Assembly: GCA_004212155.1 (NCBI GenBank)
Contig: RXIG01000001.1
Span: 62,001-126,000, forward strand
DNA: 64,000 nt
Direction: 5' to 3'
Source: an archaeon
GTDB taxonomy: Archaea > Methanobacteriota_B > Thermococci > Methanofastidiosales > NM3
The translations under genes were made by a program, and so were the position numbers. This document shows, piece after piece, positions 36,185-45,356 of this stretch. Within the stretch, counting starts at the first letter, position 1, and each line of letters begins with the position of its first letter. Below the pieces are notes generated by a model. The model was not told where the DNA came from. It saw only the letters and a list, made by a program, of their open reading frames with translations, and ran no database searches.

Positions 36185-36928
36185 TTATATCAAATAAAAA
36201 AGCAAAAATGCGAGAACGGCGCCTGCCACGGTACAAAAAAAGTTGGTGAAGTTGTTGCTGAACCATCGCACGTTCGACTCGAGCGTAGCACCGAGGTACG
36301 AATCGACCGTAGCGCCGACGACACCGCCAATGGTCGTCGTGATGATGATCTTCCATGCGGGCAGATCGGCGGCAGACAGCCCGACCGCAATGGCAACGAT
36401 CGCGATAAGGAGGCTAATTGCCACCTCAGCCCCCTTTCCTAGGAGCGAGATGCCGCCATCGGTCCCTGCAGGCACACGCCTGAATGTCGTGATGAGCCAG
36501 GGGTCGGCCTTCGAGAGGCGCCCGAACTCCCCACCTGCGGTGTCGGCCGTGGCAGCTGCGACGGCGCCCAGGTATGCAGCGATGAACGCCCCTCCCCCGT
36601 AGATGAGTTCCAGGAACAGCACGATGAGCGCAAACAGGCCGTTGCCAAAGACGTTTTTATACCCTCTCGCACCGCCCTTTGCCTCGGCGATGCCCTTTGC
36701 CTTCTTCTTGTCGTAGTGGAACTTCGTTGCAAGTCCGGACAGGATGAAGAAGAGCAAGATGATGGCAAACGCCCCCCATCCGCCGAGGATGATGATGCCA
36801 ACGCCCATTATGTAGCCTGAGAGCAGGCCCGACAGGCTTACCACACGGATGCGAAATGCGGGCAATCCTATGATCGAACAGATGATAAACGCGACTGCTA
36901 TGCGTACGAGCAGGTCTATTCCGTCCAT
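36185..36928 (-). CDS. DUF92 (TMEM19/VTE6-like) integral membrane protein
   Basis: 247 residues with six to seven spans. GGARGYKNVFGNG and TADTAGGEFGRLSK (about 130-143) are the DUF92 hallmarks. The plant member VTE6 phosphorylates phytyl phosphate, so an isoprenoid-phosphate kinase role is possible in an archaeon but is not shown here. The TATA box (minus strand GTTTTATATAGG, about 36946-36957) is about 25 nt before the ATG, which suggests a leaderless mRNA. Confidence 0.85.
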   Translation of the reverse strand: MDGIDLLVRIAVAFIICSIIGLPAFRIRVVSLSGLLSGYIMGVGIIILGGWGAFAIILLFFILSGLATKFHYDKKKAKGIAEAKGGARGYKNVFGNGLFALIVLFLELIYGGGAFIAAYLGAVAAATADTAGGEFGRLSKADPWLITTFRRVPAGTDGGISLLGKGAEVAISLLIAIVAIAVGLSAADLPAWKIIITTTIGGVVGATVDSYLGATLESNVRWFSNNFTNFFCTVAGAVLAFLLFYLI

Positions 36929-37188
36929 GTCAATCCAGGTCTACCTATATAAAACCGTATTTAAACCTTTGCATCGACAAAAAACAACCAATCTCAGCGC
37001 GTTTTGAAAAAGGAAAAATATGGTTGAAAAATCTATTTCATGCTTCAAATGTTTTCTTCCGATGCGGCGGTAAATACTATTTTTCACTTCATATTCTTCG
37101 TTGAATGTCGATTATTTCGTTCATGGACGAGAAGAACTACCCGCATTTTAGAAAAGTATTTAAATCGCTCATAATAAGTGGGGTTGTG

Positions 37189-37617
37189 ATGGTTATGCAG
37201 GAACATATCAATTTTTCCGCTAAACACGGGTCTTGGATCGTAGTGAAAAAGATGGCCCTGGATGAGCACACGGCCGACGAGGATATCGCTCGTATCCTGC
37301 TCTCCATTAGAGAGACGCTCAACAACAAGATCTATGAGTATCTGGGCAAGGACTTCGACCTTGATACGCTCGAGAAATGGGCGGAGGAGATCGTGCCGAG
37401 CGGCCGGCTCAGCGAGGAAAAGATCGCCGAGGCCCTCAAGACCCTCAAATCGCCAAAGACGACCAAGCGGCTCAAGGAGCTCACGACCGAGAAGCAAAAG
37501 CTCGAGGTCTACAGGGGCCTTTTGACCGAACTGGTCCTGCAACGCCTCAAACTTAACACGCTCCAGCTCAAGGCACTCGAAAAGTACGTTGACAATAAGA
37601 ACAGGCGATTAGAATGA
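37189..37617 (+). CDS. Small helical protein of unknown function, first gene of the OPT operon
   Basis: 142 residues, charged, almost all alpha-helical with heptad-like stretches (about 85-142), no membrane span. I do not recognise it. The TATA box TATTTAAAT (37157-37165) is about 28 nt upstream of the ATG at 37189, so longer versions of the frame (from 37105) would start before the promoter. A second ATG lies at 37195. It overlaps the OPT transporter gene by 4 nt and leads a four-gene unit. Confidence 0.6.
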   Translation: MVMQEHINFSAKHGSWIVVKKMALDEHTADEDIARILLSIRETLNNKIYEYLGKDFDLDTLEKWAEEIVPSGRLSEEKIAEALKTLKSPKTTKRLKELTTEKQKLEVYRGLLTELVLQRLKLNTLQLKALEKYVDNKNRRLE

Positions 37618-39353
37618 GGACACCCGAGGAGAGCGGCGGCAGCGGGTTTGGCGTACGGTCAGTGCTGCTAGCAGTCGCGCTCTCCTTGTTTCTTCTTTCC
37701 ACTTCGATCTATATCGCATTACGGCTCGGTGCGCTGCCGTGGCCAATTATATTTTCAGTCATCGTCTCCGCAGGCATACTGAAGCTGGTCTCCCGTTCGT
37801 CTCCTGCCAGCGAACACGAGGTCAACGTTGCGCAGGCAGGCGGAACGATCGGTGGTCTCATGGCGTCTGCCGTCTCGTTCACCATTCCCGGTATCCTTTT
37901 CCTGCGGGACTACATGGACGTCGAGATATCGATGCTCGACCCCTATCTTCTTGCAGCGGTGTGTGTGACGGGGGGTGTGCTTGGCGTACTGCTCTCGATC
38001 CCCCTGCGACGCACGTTCGTCGATGAGGAGAAACTACCGTATCCTTCCGGCGCGGCGGGTGCAGAGATACTCAAGGCGCAGATGCGCGGAGGCAGGGGCG
38101 CCCTGCTCATCGCGTTCGTCGTGCTCATGGCAGGCCTGTTCGCCCTTGCGCGCGACCTTTACATACCCATGGGCATCACCGCAACGAGCCTTGCGACGTA
38201 TGGTATCTACCTGACGTTTTCCGCGATGCCGCTTGGCGTCGGCGTCGGGTACATCCTCGGGCCACGCATATCGATCAACTCGTGGTTTACCGGTGCCGTC
38301 GCTGGCTGGATCGTCATCATCCCCCTTCTGGTCATGCGGGACTGGTTGGGGAGCAATGCCATATCATTCGTGCAAAACGCCGGTCTCGGCATCGTGCTTG
38401 GCAGCGGTGTGGGATTTTTCGTCGCCTATGTGCTTCCCCGTATGCGCCGCATCTTCGCACCGCTTTTCAAGTGGGAAGGACCTTGGTACTTCAAGCTCTC
38501 CCCGTTCTTCTCCTTGGTATCCCTTGCGGTGCTCATCGCCATAGGGGTGCCGATACTTGCCACCATCATCGCCGTTGCGGGCGTCTGGGTCATGACGACC
38601 ATCGCTGCGCGCATGACGGGCGAGACGAACATCGACCCCCTTGAACAGTTCGGCATCATCGTCGGACTCGTGGCGCTGGGGACATACTCTGCCATCTCGT
38701 ATGAACTATCATACATATCTGCGTTTATCATCGTGACATTCGTCGCAGTCGCCGCGGCCGTCGCTGGCGACATCGGGCATGACTACAAGTCTGCCTACAT
38801 CATCGGCACGAAGCCCAAGGACATCGTGAAGGTCGACCTCATATGCGCCGTCATCGTTGGCATTGCAGCGCCGTTCATACTTAACATCGTGCTCAATGGA
38901 TACGCCGACGTCCTCTTCACCGCACAGATGCCGGCACCTCAGGCTCAGCTTGTGGCTGGAAGCATCTTCGGGTTTGCCCACCCTAACGCGTTCTACGCAG
39001 GATTTGGCATCGCGTTCATCTATGAGGCCATCGTACGCGCGTTCAAGCGCGACGTGCCCTTTTCCGCCATGGCATTTGGCATCGGCATGTTCCTTGGCCT
39101 CACGCTTGCATTGCTCCTTTTCATCGGCGGCATCATACGTCTTTTCATTCGTCATCGCGGACCGGACCATGAGCACACGGGCATCCTTGTCTCGGCAGGG
39201 CTGATGGGCGGGGAAGGGATCGCAGGGTTCCTCACTGCCGCCCTCTTCGTCATGGGCGTTGCCATGACCACCGCCTCGCATGCCATGATCGTCGTATTCG
39301 GACTGGCCTTCGTGCTCGTGTTGATATACACGGTCTGGAACAGGAGGTGGTAA
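37614..39353 (+). CDS. OPT-family oligopeptide transporter
   Basis: 579 residues with about 14-16 membrane spans. The N-terminal part with YIALRLGALPWPIIFSV and NVAQAGGTIGGLMASAV matches the bacterial and archaeal OPT family, which imports small peptides or metal chelates by proton symport. It overlaps the upstream gene by 4 nt (ATGA) and the downstream kinase-like gene by up to 7 nt. The neighbouring M29-type aminopeptidase suggests that imported peptides are trimmed in the cytoplasm. Confidence 0.9.
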   Translation: MRTPEESGGSGFGVRSVLLAVALSLFLLSTSIYIALRLGALPWPIIFSVIVSAGILKLVSRSSPASEHEVNVAQAGGTIGGLMASAVSFTIPGILFLRDYMDVEISMLDPYLLAAVCVTGGVLGVLLSIPLRRTFVDEEKLPYPSGAAGAEILKAQMRGGRGALLIAFVVLMAGLFALARDLYIPMGITATSLATYGIYLTFSAMPLGVGVGYILGPRISINSWFTGAVAGWIVIIPLLVMRDWLGSNAISFVQNAGLGIVLGSGVGFFVAYVLPRMRRIFAPLFKWEGPWYFKLSPFFSLVSLAVLIAIGVPILATIIAVAGVWVMTTIAARMTGETNIDPLEQFGIIVGLVALGTYSAISYELSYISAFIIVTFVAVAAAVAGDIGHDYKSAYIIGTKPKDIVKVDLICAVIVGIAAPFILNIVLNGYADVLFTAQMPAPQAQLVAGSIFGFAHPNAFYAGFGIAFIYEAIVRAFKRDVPFSAMAFGIGMFLGLTLALLLFIGGIIRLFIRHRGPDHEHTGILVSAGLMGGEGIAGFLTAALFVMGVAMTTASHAMIVVFGLAFVLVLIYTVWNRRW

Positions 39354-40180
39354 TCATTATCATAGGCATAGATATAGGGGGCACGACGACGGATGCCATC
39401 GCGCTTAGCGACGGAAAGATAGAGGCGCTCATATCCGTTGAGGCGGGCGATCCCGTCACTGCAGCGGCAGGGGCACTCGGAAAGATGATGGAGACGCTTG
39501 GCGCCTCACTCGACGAGGTCGAGTACATTGCATCGACAGGTGTGGGCACGGGTCACCTTGGCGACCGCCTCCTGGGCATACCGCTCGTCAAGGTAGACGA
39601 ATTCACATCGATCGGCACCGCGGGAGCCTACCTTTCTGGCATCGACAAGGCAATCGTGGTAAGCATGGGCACCGGCACGGCGCTGGTACGTGTCGACGGG
39701 GACTCGATATCCCACTGGGGCGGTACTGGTGTTGGGGGCGGCACGCTGCTTGGCCTCTCAAAGCTCATTCTCAACATCTCCACTATCTCGATACTCACGA
39801 AAAAGGCAGAGCACGGCTCCCTGGGTACGATCGACCTAACGGTGGGTGACATCTCAGGGGGTCCGCTCAACGGTCTGCCAGCCTCGGCAACGGCTTCCAA
39901 CTTCGGAAAGGTCGCCGATGATGCAAGCGATGCTGACAAGGCGCTTGCCCTCATCAATCTCGTATGCCAGACGATCGGTGTCATGGCCATGTTTGCAGCG
40001 CGCGCCAATTCGTTTAGCGACATCGTCCTCACGGGCAAGCTCACCAGCATACCGCAGGTCAAAGATGTCATTGAAGGTGTGGGCAAACTTTTTGATGTAC
40101 GCTTCCATATACCAACTCATGCGGATTACGCCACGGCCATTGGCGCCGCCATCCATCTTTACAACAAGGAGAGGAAATGA
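39347..40180 (+). CDS. Type II pantothenate kinase-like protein (ASKHA fold)
   Basis: About 274-277 residues. GIDIGGTTTDAI (phosphate-1 loop), VSMGTGTALVRVDGDS (phosphate-2) and HWGGTGVGGGTLLGLSKL are characteristic of type II pantothenate kinases (CoaW and eukaryotic PANK); LTGKLTSIPQVKDVI near residue 225 contacts adenosine. Archaea usually phosphorylate pantoate instead, so the true substrate could differ. The start is uncertain: the GTG at 39347 lies inside a near-perfect ribosome site (AGGAGGTGG, 39342-39350), whereas an ATT at 39356 has the right spacing and gives a family-like N-terminus (IIGIDIGGT). It overlaps the M29 gene by 4 nt. Confidence 0.8.
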   Translation: MVIIIIGIDIGGTTTDAIALSDGKIEALISVEAGDPVTAAAGALGKMMETLGASLDEVEYIASTGVGTGHLGDRLLGIPLVKVDEFTSIGTAGAYLSGIDKAIVVSMGTGTALVRVDGDSISHWGGTGVGGGTLLGLSKLILNISTISILTKKAEHGSLGTIDLTVGDISGGPLNGLPASATASNFGKVADDASDADKALALINLVCQTIGVMAMFAARANSFSDIVLTGKLTSIPQVKDVIEGVGKLFDVRFHIPTHADYATAIGAAIHLYNKERK

Positions 40181-41127
40181 TGCTCAAAGAGGCTTGTAAG
40201 AGGATCCTCACCACCTCAATGGGGGTGCAGGAGGACGAGACGGTTTTGATAGTGACTGATACCGAGTTGCACGACATCGGTGCGACGCTGTTTGAAACGG
40301 CACGACCGTTGTGCCGTGAGGCGTTGCTCATGACGATGAATCCACGTTCGTCGCATGGTGAGGAACCGCCCCCTGCGATTGCCGCCGCCATGCAGCATGC
40401 CCATGTCATACTCATGCCCACCGTCATGTCGCTTTCCCATACCAAAGCACGTGGCGATGCATGCACACGCGGAGCACGCGTGGGGTCGATGCCTCATGTC
40501 ACGAGGGAGATGCTTGCACGCATGTCCAAGGCCGACTTCAATGAGATCGAACGGTATGCGAACACGTGGGCAGACCTTCTTTCAAAGTCATCGATGGTGC
40601 GCATCGTCTCGAAAAATGGCACAGACCTCTCCTTCAGCATCGCCGGCAGGCCCGGCAACGCCGATGGCGGCGTCTTTACCCACAAGGGCGCGTTTGGCAA
40701 CATTCCCTCTGGCGAGGCGTTCGTCGCACCCGTGGAGGGCACTGCCAACGGGACGCTCGTCATCGACGGGTCGATCGATGTGGTGGGCATCGTGCAGTCC
40801 CCCATCGTCATTACCGTCAAGGACGGATTGGCAGTGACGTTTGAGGGCGGTCCGGATGCAAAGAAGCTTGAAGAGGCCCTCATGAAGTTCGGCCCCGAGG
40901 CACGAAACATTGCCGAGCTTGGCATTGGCATCAATTCGGCCGCAACGCTTTCAGGCAACACCCTTGAGGATGAGAAGATTAAGGGTACGGTGCATATCGC
41001 CCTTGGCGACAATTCCACGTTCGGGGGTACCGTCTCAGCGCCTTCGCACCTCGATGGGCTCATCATGAATCCCACGATGTATCTCGATGGCGAGATGGTA
41101 ATCGAGGACAAGAAATGGAAGATTTGA
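40177..41127 (+). CDS. M29-family aminopeptidase-like protein
   Basis: 316 residues. GAFGNIPSGEAFVAPVEGTANG (in part; about 173-190) and the C-terminal GTVHIALGDNSTFGG...SHLDGLI match the metal-binding blocks of M29 leucyl aminopeptidases (AmpS/AmpT), with candidate ligands in GEAF, HIALGDN and HLD. It is shorter than typical bacterial M29 enzymes, mainly in the N-terminal half. AAGGAGAGG precedes the ATG. It is the last gene of the operon after an OPT peptide transporter and a kinase, so it may hydrolyse imported peptides. Confidence 0.75.
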   Translation: MMLKEACKRILTTSMGVQEDETVLIVTDTELHDIGATLFETARPLCREALLMTMNPRSSHGEEPPPAIAAAMQHAHVILMPTVMSLSHTKARGDACTRGARVGSMPHVTREMLARMSKADFNEIERYANTWADLLSKSSMVRIVSKNGTDLSFSIAGRPGNADGGVFTHKGAFGNIPSGEAFVAPVEGTANGTLVIDGSIDVVGIVQSPIVITVKDGLAVTFEGGPDAKKLEEALMKFGPEARNIAELGIGINSAATLSGNTLEDEKIKGTVHIALGDNSTFGGTVSAPSHLDGLIMNPTMYLDGEMVIEDKKWKI

Positions 41128-41191
41128 ACGGTCTCAAAGATATAGTACGTACCATAAGATATTTATTAATTAAAAAGGGTCTGGTGTAACT

Positions 41192-42346
41192 ATGGCAGAA
41201 TATGTGTTTACTTCTGAGTCTGTGTGCGAGGGACATCCCGATAAGGTTGCAGACCAAATATCTGACAGCGTCCTCGATGCGCTCATCGCTAAGGATCCGC
41301 AATCACGTGTTGCGTGCGAGACGCTCGTCACCACCGGCATGGCGTTTGTTGCCGGCGAGATCACCACCGATGCTTACGTTGATATTCCCCGTATCGTTCG
41401 AAACACGATCAAAGGAATAGGATATACTGATGCACGAATGGGATTCGACTACCAGACGTGCGCCGTCGTTACATCGATCGATGAGCAATCGCCCGACATC
41501 GCCATGGGCGTGAATCAGACCGCCGAGCGAGAACAGGGGGCCGGGGACCAGGGCATCATGTTCGGCTATGCGTGCAACGAGACCGAGAGCCTCATGCCCC
41601 TCTCGATATCGCTTGCGCACAAGTTGGCACAGCGCCTCTCAGAGACGAGGAAGAACCTCGAGCTCCCGTTCCTGCGTCCCGACGGGAAGACACAGGTAAG
41701 CGTCATCTACAAGAATGGCGTTCCGGACCGTATCTCGACGATCGTCATCGCGGCACAGCATGATTCTAAGGCGCCAAACGAGGAGATACGAAAGGGCATC
41801 ATCGAGAATGTCATCGAACCTGTCGTGCCAAAAGAGCTTCTCAAGAACACAGACTACCACATCAACGCCACCGGCCGCTTCGTACTCGGGGGACCGCTCG
41901 CAGACTGCGGATTGACCGGCCGAAAGATCATAGTCGACACGTACGGCGGCGTGGGAAGCCACGGTGGAGGATGTTTTTCTGGCAAGGATCCAAGCAAGGT
42001 CGACCGTTCGGCATCCTACATGGCGCGCCACATCGCAAAGAACATCGTGGCAGCAGAGCTTGCCGACAGCTGCGAGGTGCAGCTTGCCTACGCGATCGGC
42101 GTGGCAGACCCTGTTTCAGTATATATCGATTGCCGAGACACGAACAAGGTACCAGTTGAGAGGATGTGTTCCATGATCCGCGAGGTCTTTGACATGCGCC
42201 CGCGCGCCATCATCGACTATCTCGATCTCAAACGCCCGATCTACAAGAAGACAGCGGCATATGGTCACTTCGGCCGCAGCGATCCGGACTTCACATGGGA
42301 AAGCACGTCGCGCGCCGACGAGCTTCGGGACCTTGCAGGGCTCTAA
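41192..42346 (+). CDS. metK: S-adenosylmethionine synthetase, bacterial/eukaryotic type
   Basis: 384 residues. [20 protein letters not shown] (6-25), [12 protein letters not shown] (about 117) and [17 protein letters not shown] (about 260) are classic MetK motifs. Most archaea use a divergent archaeal MAT family instead, so this gene is probably an import from bacteria. It makes SAM from methionine and ATP. The ATG at 41192 has GGTGT upstream. Monocistronic, 64 bp after the M29 gene. Confidence 0.96.
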   Translation: MAEYVFTSESVCEGHPDKVADQISDSVLDALIAKDPQSRVACETLVTTGMAFVAGEITTDAYVDIPRIVRNTIKGIGYTDARMGFDYQTCAVVTSIDEQSPDIAMGVNQTAEREQGAGDQGIMFGYACNETESLMPLSISLAHKLAQRLSETRKNLELPFLRPDGKTQVSVIYKNGVPDRISTIVIAAQHDSKAPNEEIRKGIIENVIEPVVPKELLKNTDYHINATGRFVLGGPLADCGLTGRKIIVDTYGGVGSHGGGCFSGKDPSKVDRSASYMARHIAKNIVAAELADSCEVQLAYAIGVADPVSVYIDCRDTNKVPVERMCSMIREVFDMRPRAIIDYLDLKRPIYKKTAAYGHFGRSDPDFTWESTSRADELRDLAGL

Positions 42347-42377
42347 ACCTCCCTCATTCTCCTTTTTATAGGTAAAA

Positions 42378-42389
42378 TTTTATATATAC
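42378..42389 (+). promoter_or_regulatory. TATA box for the PUA-fni-RNase J operon
   Basis: TTTTATATATAC, centred about 28 nt before the GTG at 42413. The distance implies that transcription starts at the start codon, so the mRNA is leaderless; there is no ribosome site before the GTG. Confidence 0.55.
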
Positions 42390-42412
42390 ATGTCGATTGG
42401 GTAGCATACGCG

Positions 42413-42916
42413 GTGATTCTATTGGAGATCAAGCGACGCCATGACATGTCAAAAAGCGATGTGAAGAAATTATTCAATTCGCTTGACACTGCCTATGACG
42501 AGATACCCGTACCGCCGGAGAAGGGACGATATATGTTGTGCGAGACCGACACGGACGTGTCGGTGGTGACATTCGAGGGCACTCCATCGTTCCTGCTTTG
42601 GAAGGACCAGGTCATACCGTCGCTTCATCTCTTCTTGGACCTGGACGTCCGCACGCTCGCCAACAGGGTGATCGTCGACATGGGCGCCATACGCTTCGTC
42701 ACGAACGGCGCAGACATCATGCGCCCCGGCATCGTTGACGTCTCAGCGTCCATTACCGAGAACATGTTCGTCATCGTCGGCGATGAGCGCCATGGGAAAC
42801 CACTGGCCATTGGCATCGCCCTTTATGATGGCGAGACGATCGCGGCCATGAGTGAGGGAAAGGCGGTCAAGAACGTGCATTACGTCGGCGACCCCATTTG
42901 GAACTTGAAAGTTTAG
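42413..42916 (+). CDS. PUA-domain protein (archaeal MCT-1-like)
   Basis: 167 residues. The N-terminal domain (LEIKRRHDMSKSDVKKLFNSL) and the C-terminal PUA domain (about 80-160; GADIMRPGIVDV, then PLAIGIALYDG) match the archaeal MCT-1-like family, which is linked to RNA binding and translation. I kept the GTG at 42413 because family members carry this N-terminal extension and the TATA box position predicts a leaderless start here; an internal ATG at 42446 would remove it. The ribosome site of the next gene overlaps its stop. Confidence 0.8.
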   Translation: MILLEIKRRHDMSKSDVKKLFNSLDTAYDEIPVPPEKGRYMLCETDTDVSVVTFEGTPSFLLWKDQVIPSLHLFLDLDVRTLANRVIVDMGAIRFVTNGADIMRPGIVDVSASITENMFVIVGDERHGKPLAIGIALYDGETIAAMSEGKAVKNVHYVGDPIWNLKV

Positions 42917-42924
42917 GTGGCGTT

Positions 42925-44001
42925 ATGAAGATACCACAGCGAAAGGATGAACACATCTACCATACGATGGGTAGCGATGTGACATGCAAGACCCCGGCGG
43001 GGTTTGACGACGTCACGCTCGTCCACAGCGCCCTTCCCGAGATCTCATATGCCGATATCGATACGAGCGTGGAATTATTTGGGAAGCGCATTGATGCGCC
43101 GCTGATGATCTCAGCCCTCACGGGGGGATCTGAGTTGACGGGCAAGATCAACAAATCGCTTGCCAAGCTTGCCCACGCATACAACGTTCCGATATCCGTT
43201 GGGAGCCAGAGGGCGATGCATGCCGAGTCATCGCTTAGGCCAACGTATGAGATTCGTTCATACGCCCCCGATGTGCTGCTGTTTTCGAACGTCGGCATAG
43301 CACAGCTCATAACGATGAGCGACGATGAGGTGGAGCATATGGTGTCGTCCATCGGTGCCGACGTGCTCGCTGTGCACCTCAACCCCCTTCAGGAGGCGCT
43401 CCAGCCTGAAGGCGATACGAACTTTTCCGGCGGCATAGGCCGACTGCGGGAGATAAAGGATGCGCTGTCCATCCCGGTGATCGTGAAGGAGACAGGCGCA
43501 GGCATCTCCTACGAGGCGGCCTCGCGAATCTCGTTCCTTGACGGCATCGATGTGGCTGGAGTGGGTGGAACATCGTTTGCAGCGGTCGAATACCACAGGA
43601 CCACTGACGAGATGCGAAAAAACATCGCCCGCTCGTTCTGGGACTGGGGCGTTCCCACGGTCGCGTCCATCGTCGAATGTATCGAAGTGTTCGATACGCT
43701 GATCGCATCAGGCGGCGTACGAACGGGCATAGACATAGCGAAGTCGGTAGCGCTCGGTGCCACGTGCGCCGGCATCGCTCAACCATTCCTTTCAGCCGTA
43801 TATAAGCGTCCGCACGACGAAGCGAGACACTACGTCGAAACGCTCATCGAGGAACTCAGGATCACGATGTTCCTTGTGGGGGCAGCCTCCATCAACGATC
43901 TCCGCAACGCACCGGTGGTCGTGGGTGGCACGACGCGAGATTATTTATTTGAACGCGGATTCTCGGTTGAATATCTGGCACGAAAAGGTGATATTAGATG
44001 A
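42925..44001 (+). CDS. fni: Isopentenyl-diphosphate delta-isomerase, type 2 (FMN-dependent)
   Basis: 358 residues, a TIM barrel. IPQRKDEHIYHT at the N-terminus, APLMISALTGGS and SVGSQRAMHA, and DGIDVAGVGGTSFAAVE are hallmarks of IDI-2. It uses reduced FMN to interconvert IPP and DMAPP for isoprenoid lipids. The ATG at 42925 has AGGTGG 4 nt upstream. It overlaps the RNase J gene by 4 nt. Confidence 0.95.
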   Translation: MKIPQRKDEHIYHTMGSDVTCKTPAGFDDVTLVHSALPEISYADIDTSVELFGKRIDAPLMISALTGGSELTGKINKSLAKLAHAYNVPISVGSQRAMHAESSLRPTYEIRSYAPDVLLFSNVGIAQLITMSDDEVEHMVSSIGADVLAVHLNPLQEALQPEGDTNFSGGIGRLREIKDALSIPVIVKETGAGISYEAASRISFLDGIDVAGVGGTSFAAVEYHRTTDEMRKNIARSFWDWGVPTVASIVECIEVFDTLIASGGVRTGIDIAKSVALGATCAGIAQPFLSAVYKRPHDEARHYVETLIEELRITMFLVGAASINDLRNAPVVVGGTTRDYLFERGFSVEYLARKGDIR

Positions 44002-45293
44002 AAGTTTACGCATTGGGCGGTTATGAGGAAGTAGGAAAGAACATGACCGCCATCGAAGTTGATAAGAAAGTACTCATACTTGACATGGGCATCCGCCTCG
44101 ATCGCATCATGATCAGCGAGGATACCAATCTCCAGGACACGTCCACGAAGGAGCTGAACAGGATCGGTGCGATCCCGGACATAGCCCCATTAAAGCGAAA
44201 GAAGGTGGTGGGAGTCGTCGTGTCACACGGACACCTCGACCATATTGGGGCCATCGCGCGCCTTGCCCGCCGTTTCAAGTGTCCCATACTGGGCAAACCG
44301 TACCCGCTCAAGCTTGTGGCCTCCATACTCAAAGAGGAGAGGAAGCCGATGCCAAATCCCCTCTTCGAGGTGCAGGACTCTTCGGTGACCATCGGGCCGT
44401 TCGATATCAGGATCCTGCCTGTCACGCACTCCATACCCCAAGCGGGGTGTGTCGTCGTCTCGACGCCCGAGGGCGATGTATTCTTCACAGGAGACTACAA
44501 GCTGGACAACCACCAGCGACTGCAAAAACCCCTTAAGTTCTCAGAGCTCAAAAAGCTTGACATCAAGATCCTCATCACCGACAGCACGAACGTGCAAAAC
44601 GAGGGTATCACGCCTTCAGAGAAGGTCGCACGCACCCTGGTGAGCGATTACATGGGCATGATCGAGGACTCTGACAAGGGCATCGTCACATCGACGTTCT
44701 CCTCGCAGGTGGAGCGTATACTCACCATCATCGATGAGGCTGAGCGTATCGGGCGAAAACCGGTACTAGTCGGCAAGTCGCTTTGCAAGTACTACGGATT
44801 GGCACTCGAGATGGGCATTATCGACAAACCGGTCCAGATGATACGCAAGCGTGATGCGCTCGAGTCGACGCTCAAGGAGATCAACAAGAAAAAGGACGAA
44901 TATGTCGTCCTGGCTACCGGTTCACAGGGGGAGCAGGACGCCATCCTCTCACGCATCACGGACAAGAAGCTCCCCTATACGTTGGGCAAGGATGACACCG
45001 TCATCTTCTCCGCAAGCGTCGTGCCAAACCCCCTCAACATGGCCGCCCGCTACCGTCTTGAGACCAAGCTCAAGATGCAAGACGTTCGCGTCGTAAAGAA
45101 CCTCCACGTCTCCGGTCACGCAAGCAGGGAGGAGCATCGCAAGATGATACGCACGCTCTCGCCCGACTACGTCCTTCCCTGCCACGGCGCCCCCGACATG
45201 CTCATGTCGATGGCCGAGCTTAGCAACGAGGAAGGCTACTCGATAGGCAGCCAGGCGCTCGTGATGAGAAACGGCCAATCAATCTCCATCTGA
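43998..45293 (+). CDS. rnj: Ribonuclease J (archaeal, metallo-beta-lactamase/beta-CASP)
   Basis: 431 residues. The zinc motif HGHLDH (77-82) and later VTHS, TGDYKLD and GHASREEH (beta-CASP motifs) identify RNase J, a 5'-3' exoribonuclease and possible endonuclease in mRNA turnover. The C-terminal LPCHGAPDM completes the site. The length is normal for euryarchaeal RNase J, which lacks the bacterial C-terminal domain. Last gene of the PUA-fni operon. Confidence 0.94.
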   Translation: MKVYALGGYEEVGKNMTAIEVDKKVLILDMGIRLDRIMISEDTNLQDTSTKELNRIGAIPDIAPLKRKKVVGVVVSHGHLDHIGAIARLARRFKCPILGKPYPLKLVASILKEERKPMPNPLFEVQDSSVTIGPFDIRILPVTHSIPQAGCVVVSTPEGDVFFTGDYKLDNHQRLQKPLKFSELKKLDIKILITDSTNVQNEGITPSEKVARTLVSDYMGMIEDSDKGIVTSTFSSQVERILTIIDEAERIGRKPVLVGKSLCKYYGLALEMGIIDKPVQMIRKRDALESTLKEINKKKDEYVVLATGSQGEQDAILSRITDKKLPYTLGKDDTVIFSASVVPNPLNMAARYRLETKLKMQDVRVVKNLHVSGHASREEHRKMIRTLSPDYVLPCHGAPDMLMSMAELSNEEGYSIGSQALVMRNGQSISI

Positions 45294-45356
45294 GGCTGCC
45301 ACTGGGTCTCTCTCAGTTCTCATAAGTATCGTCATAGCGTGAGCTCGGCATTGGAT

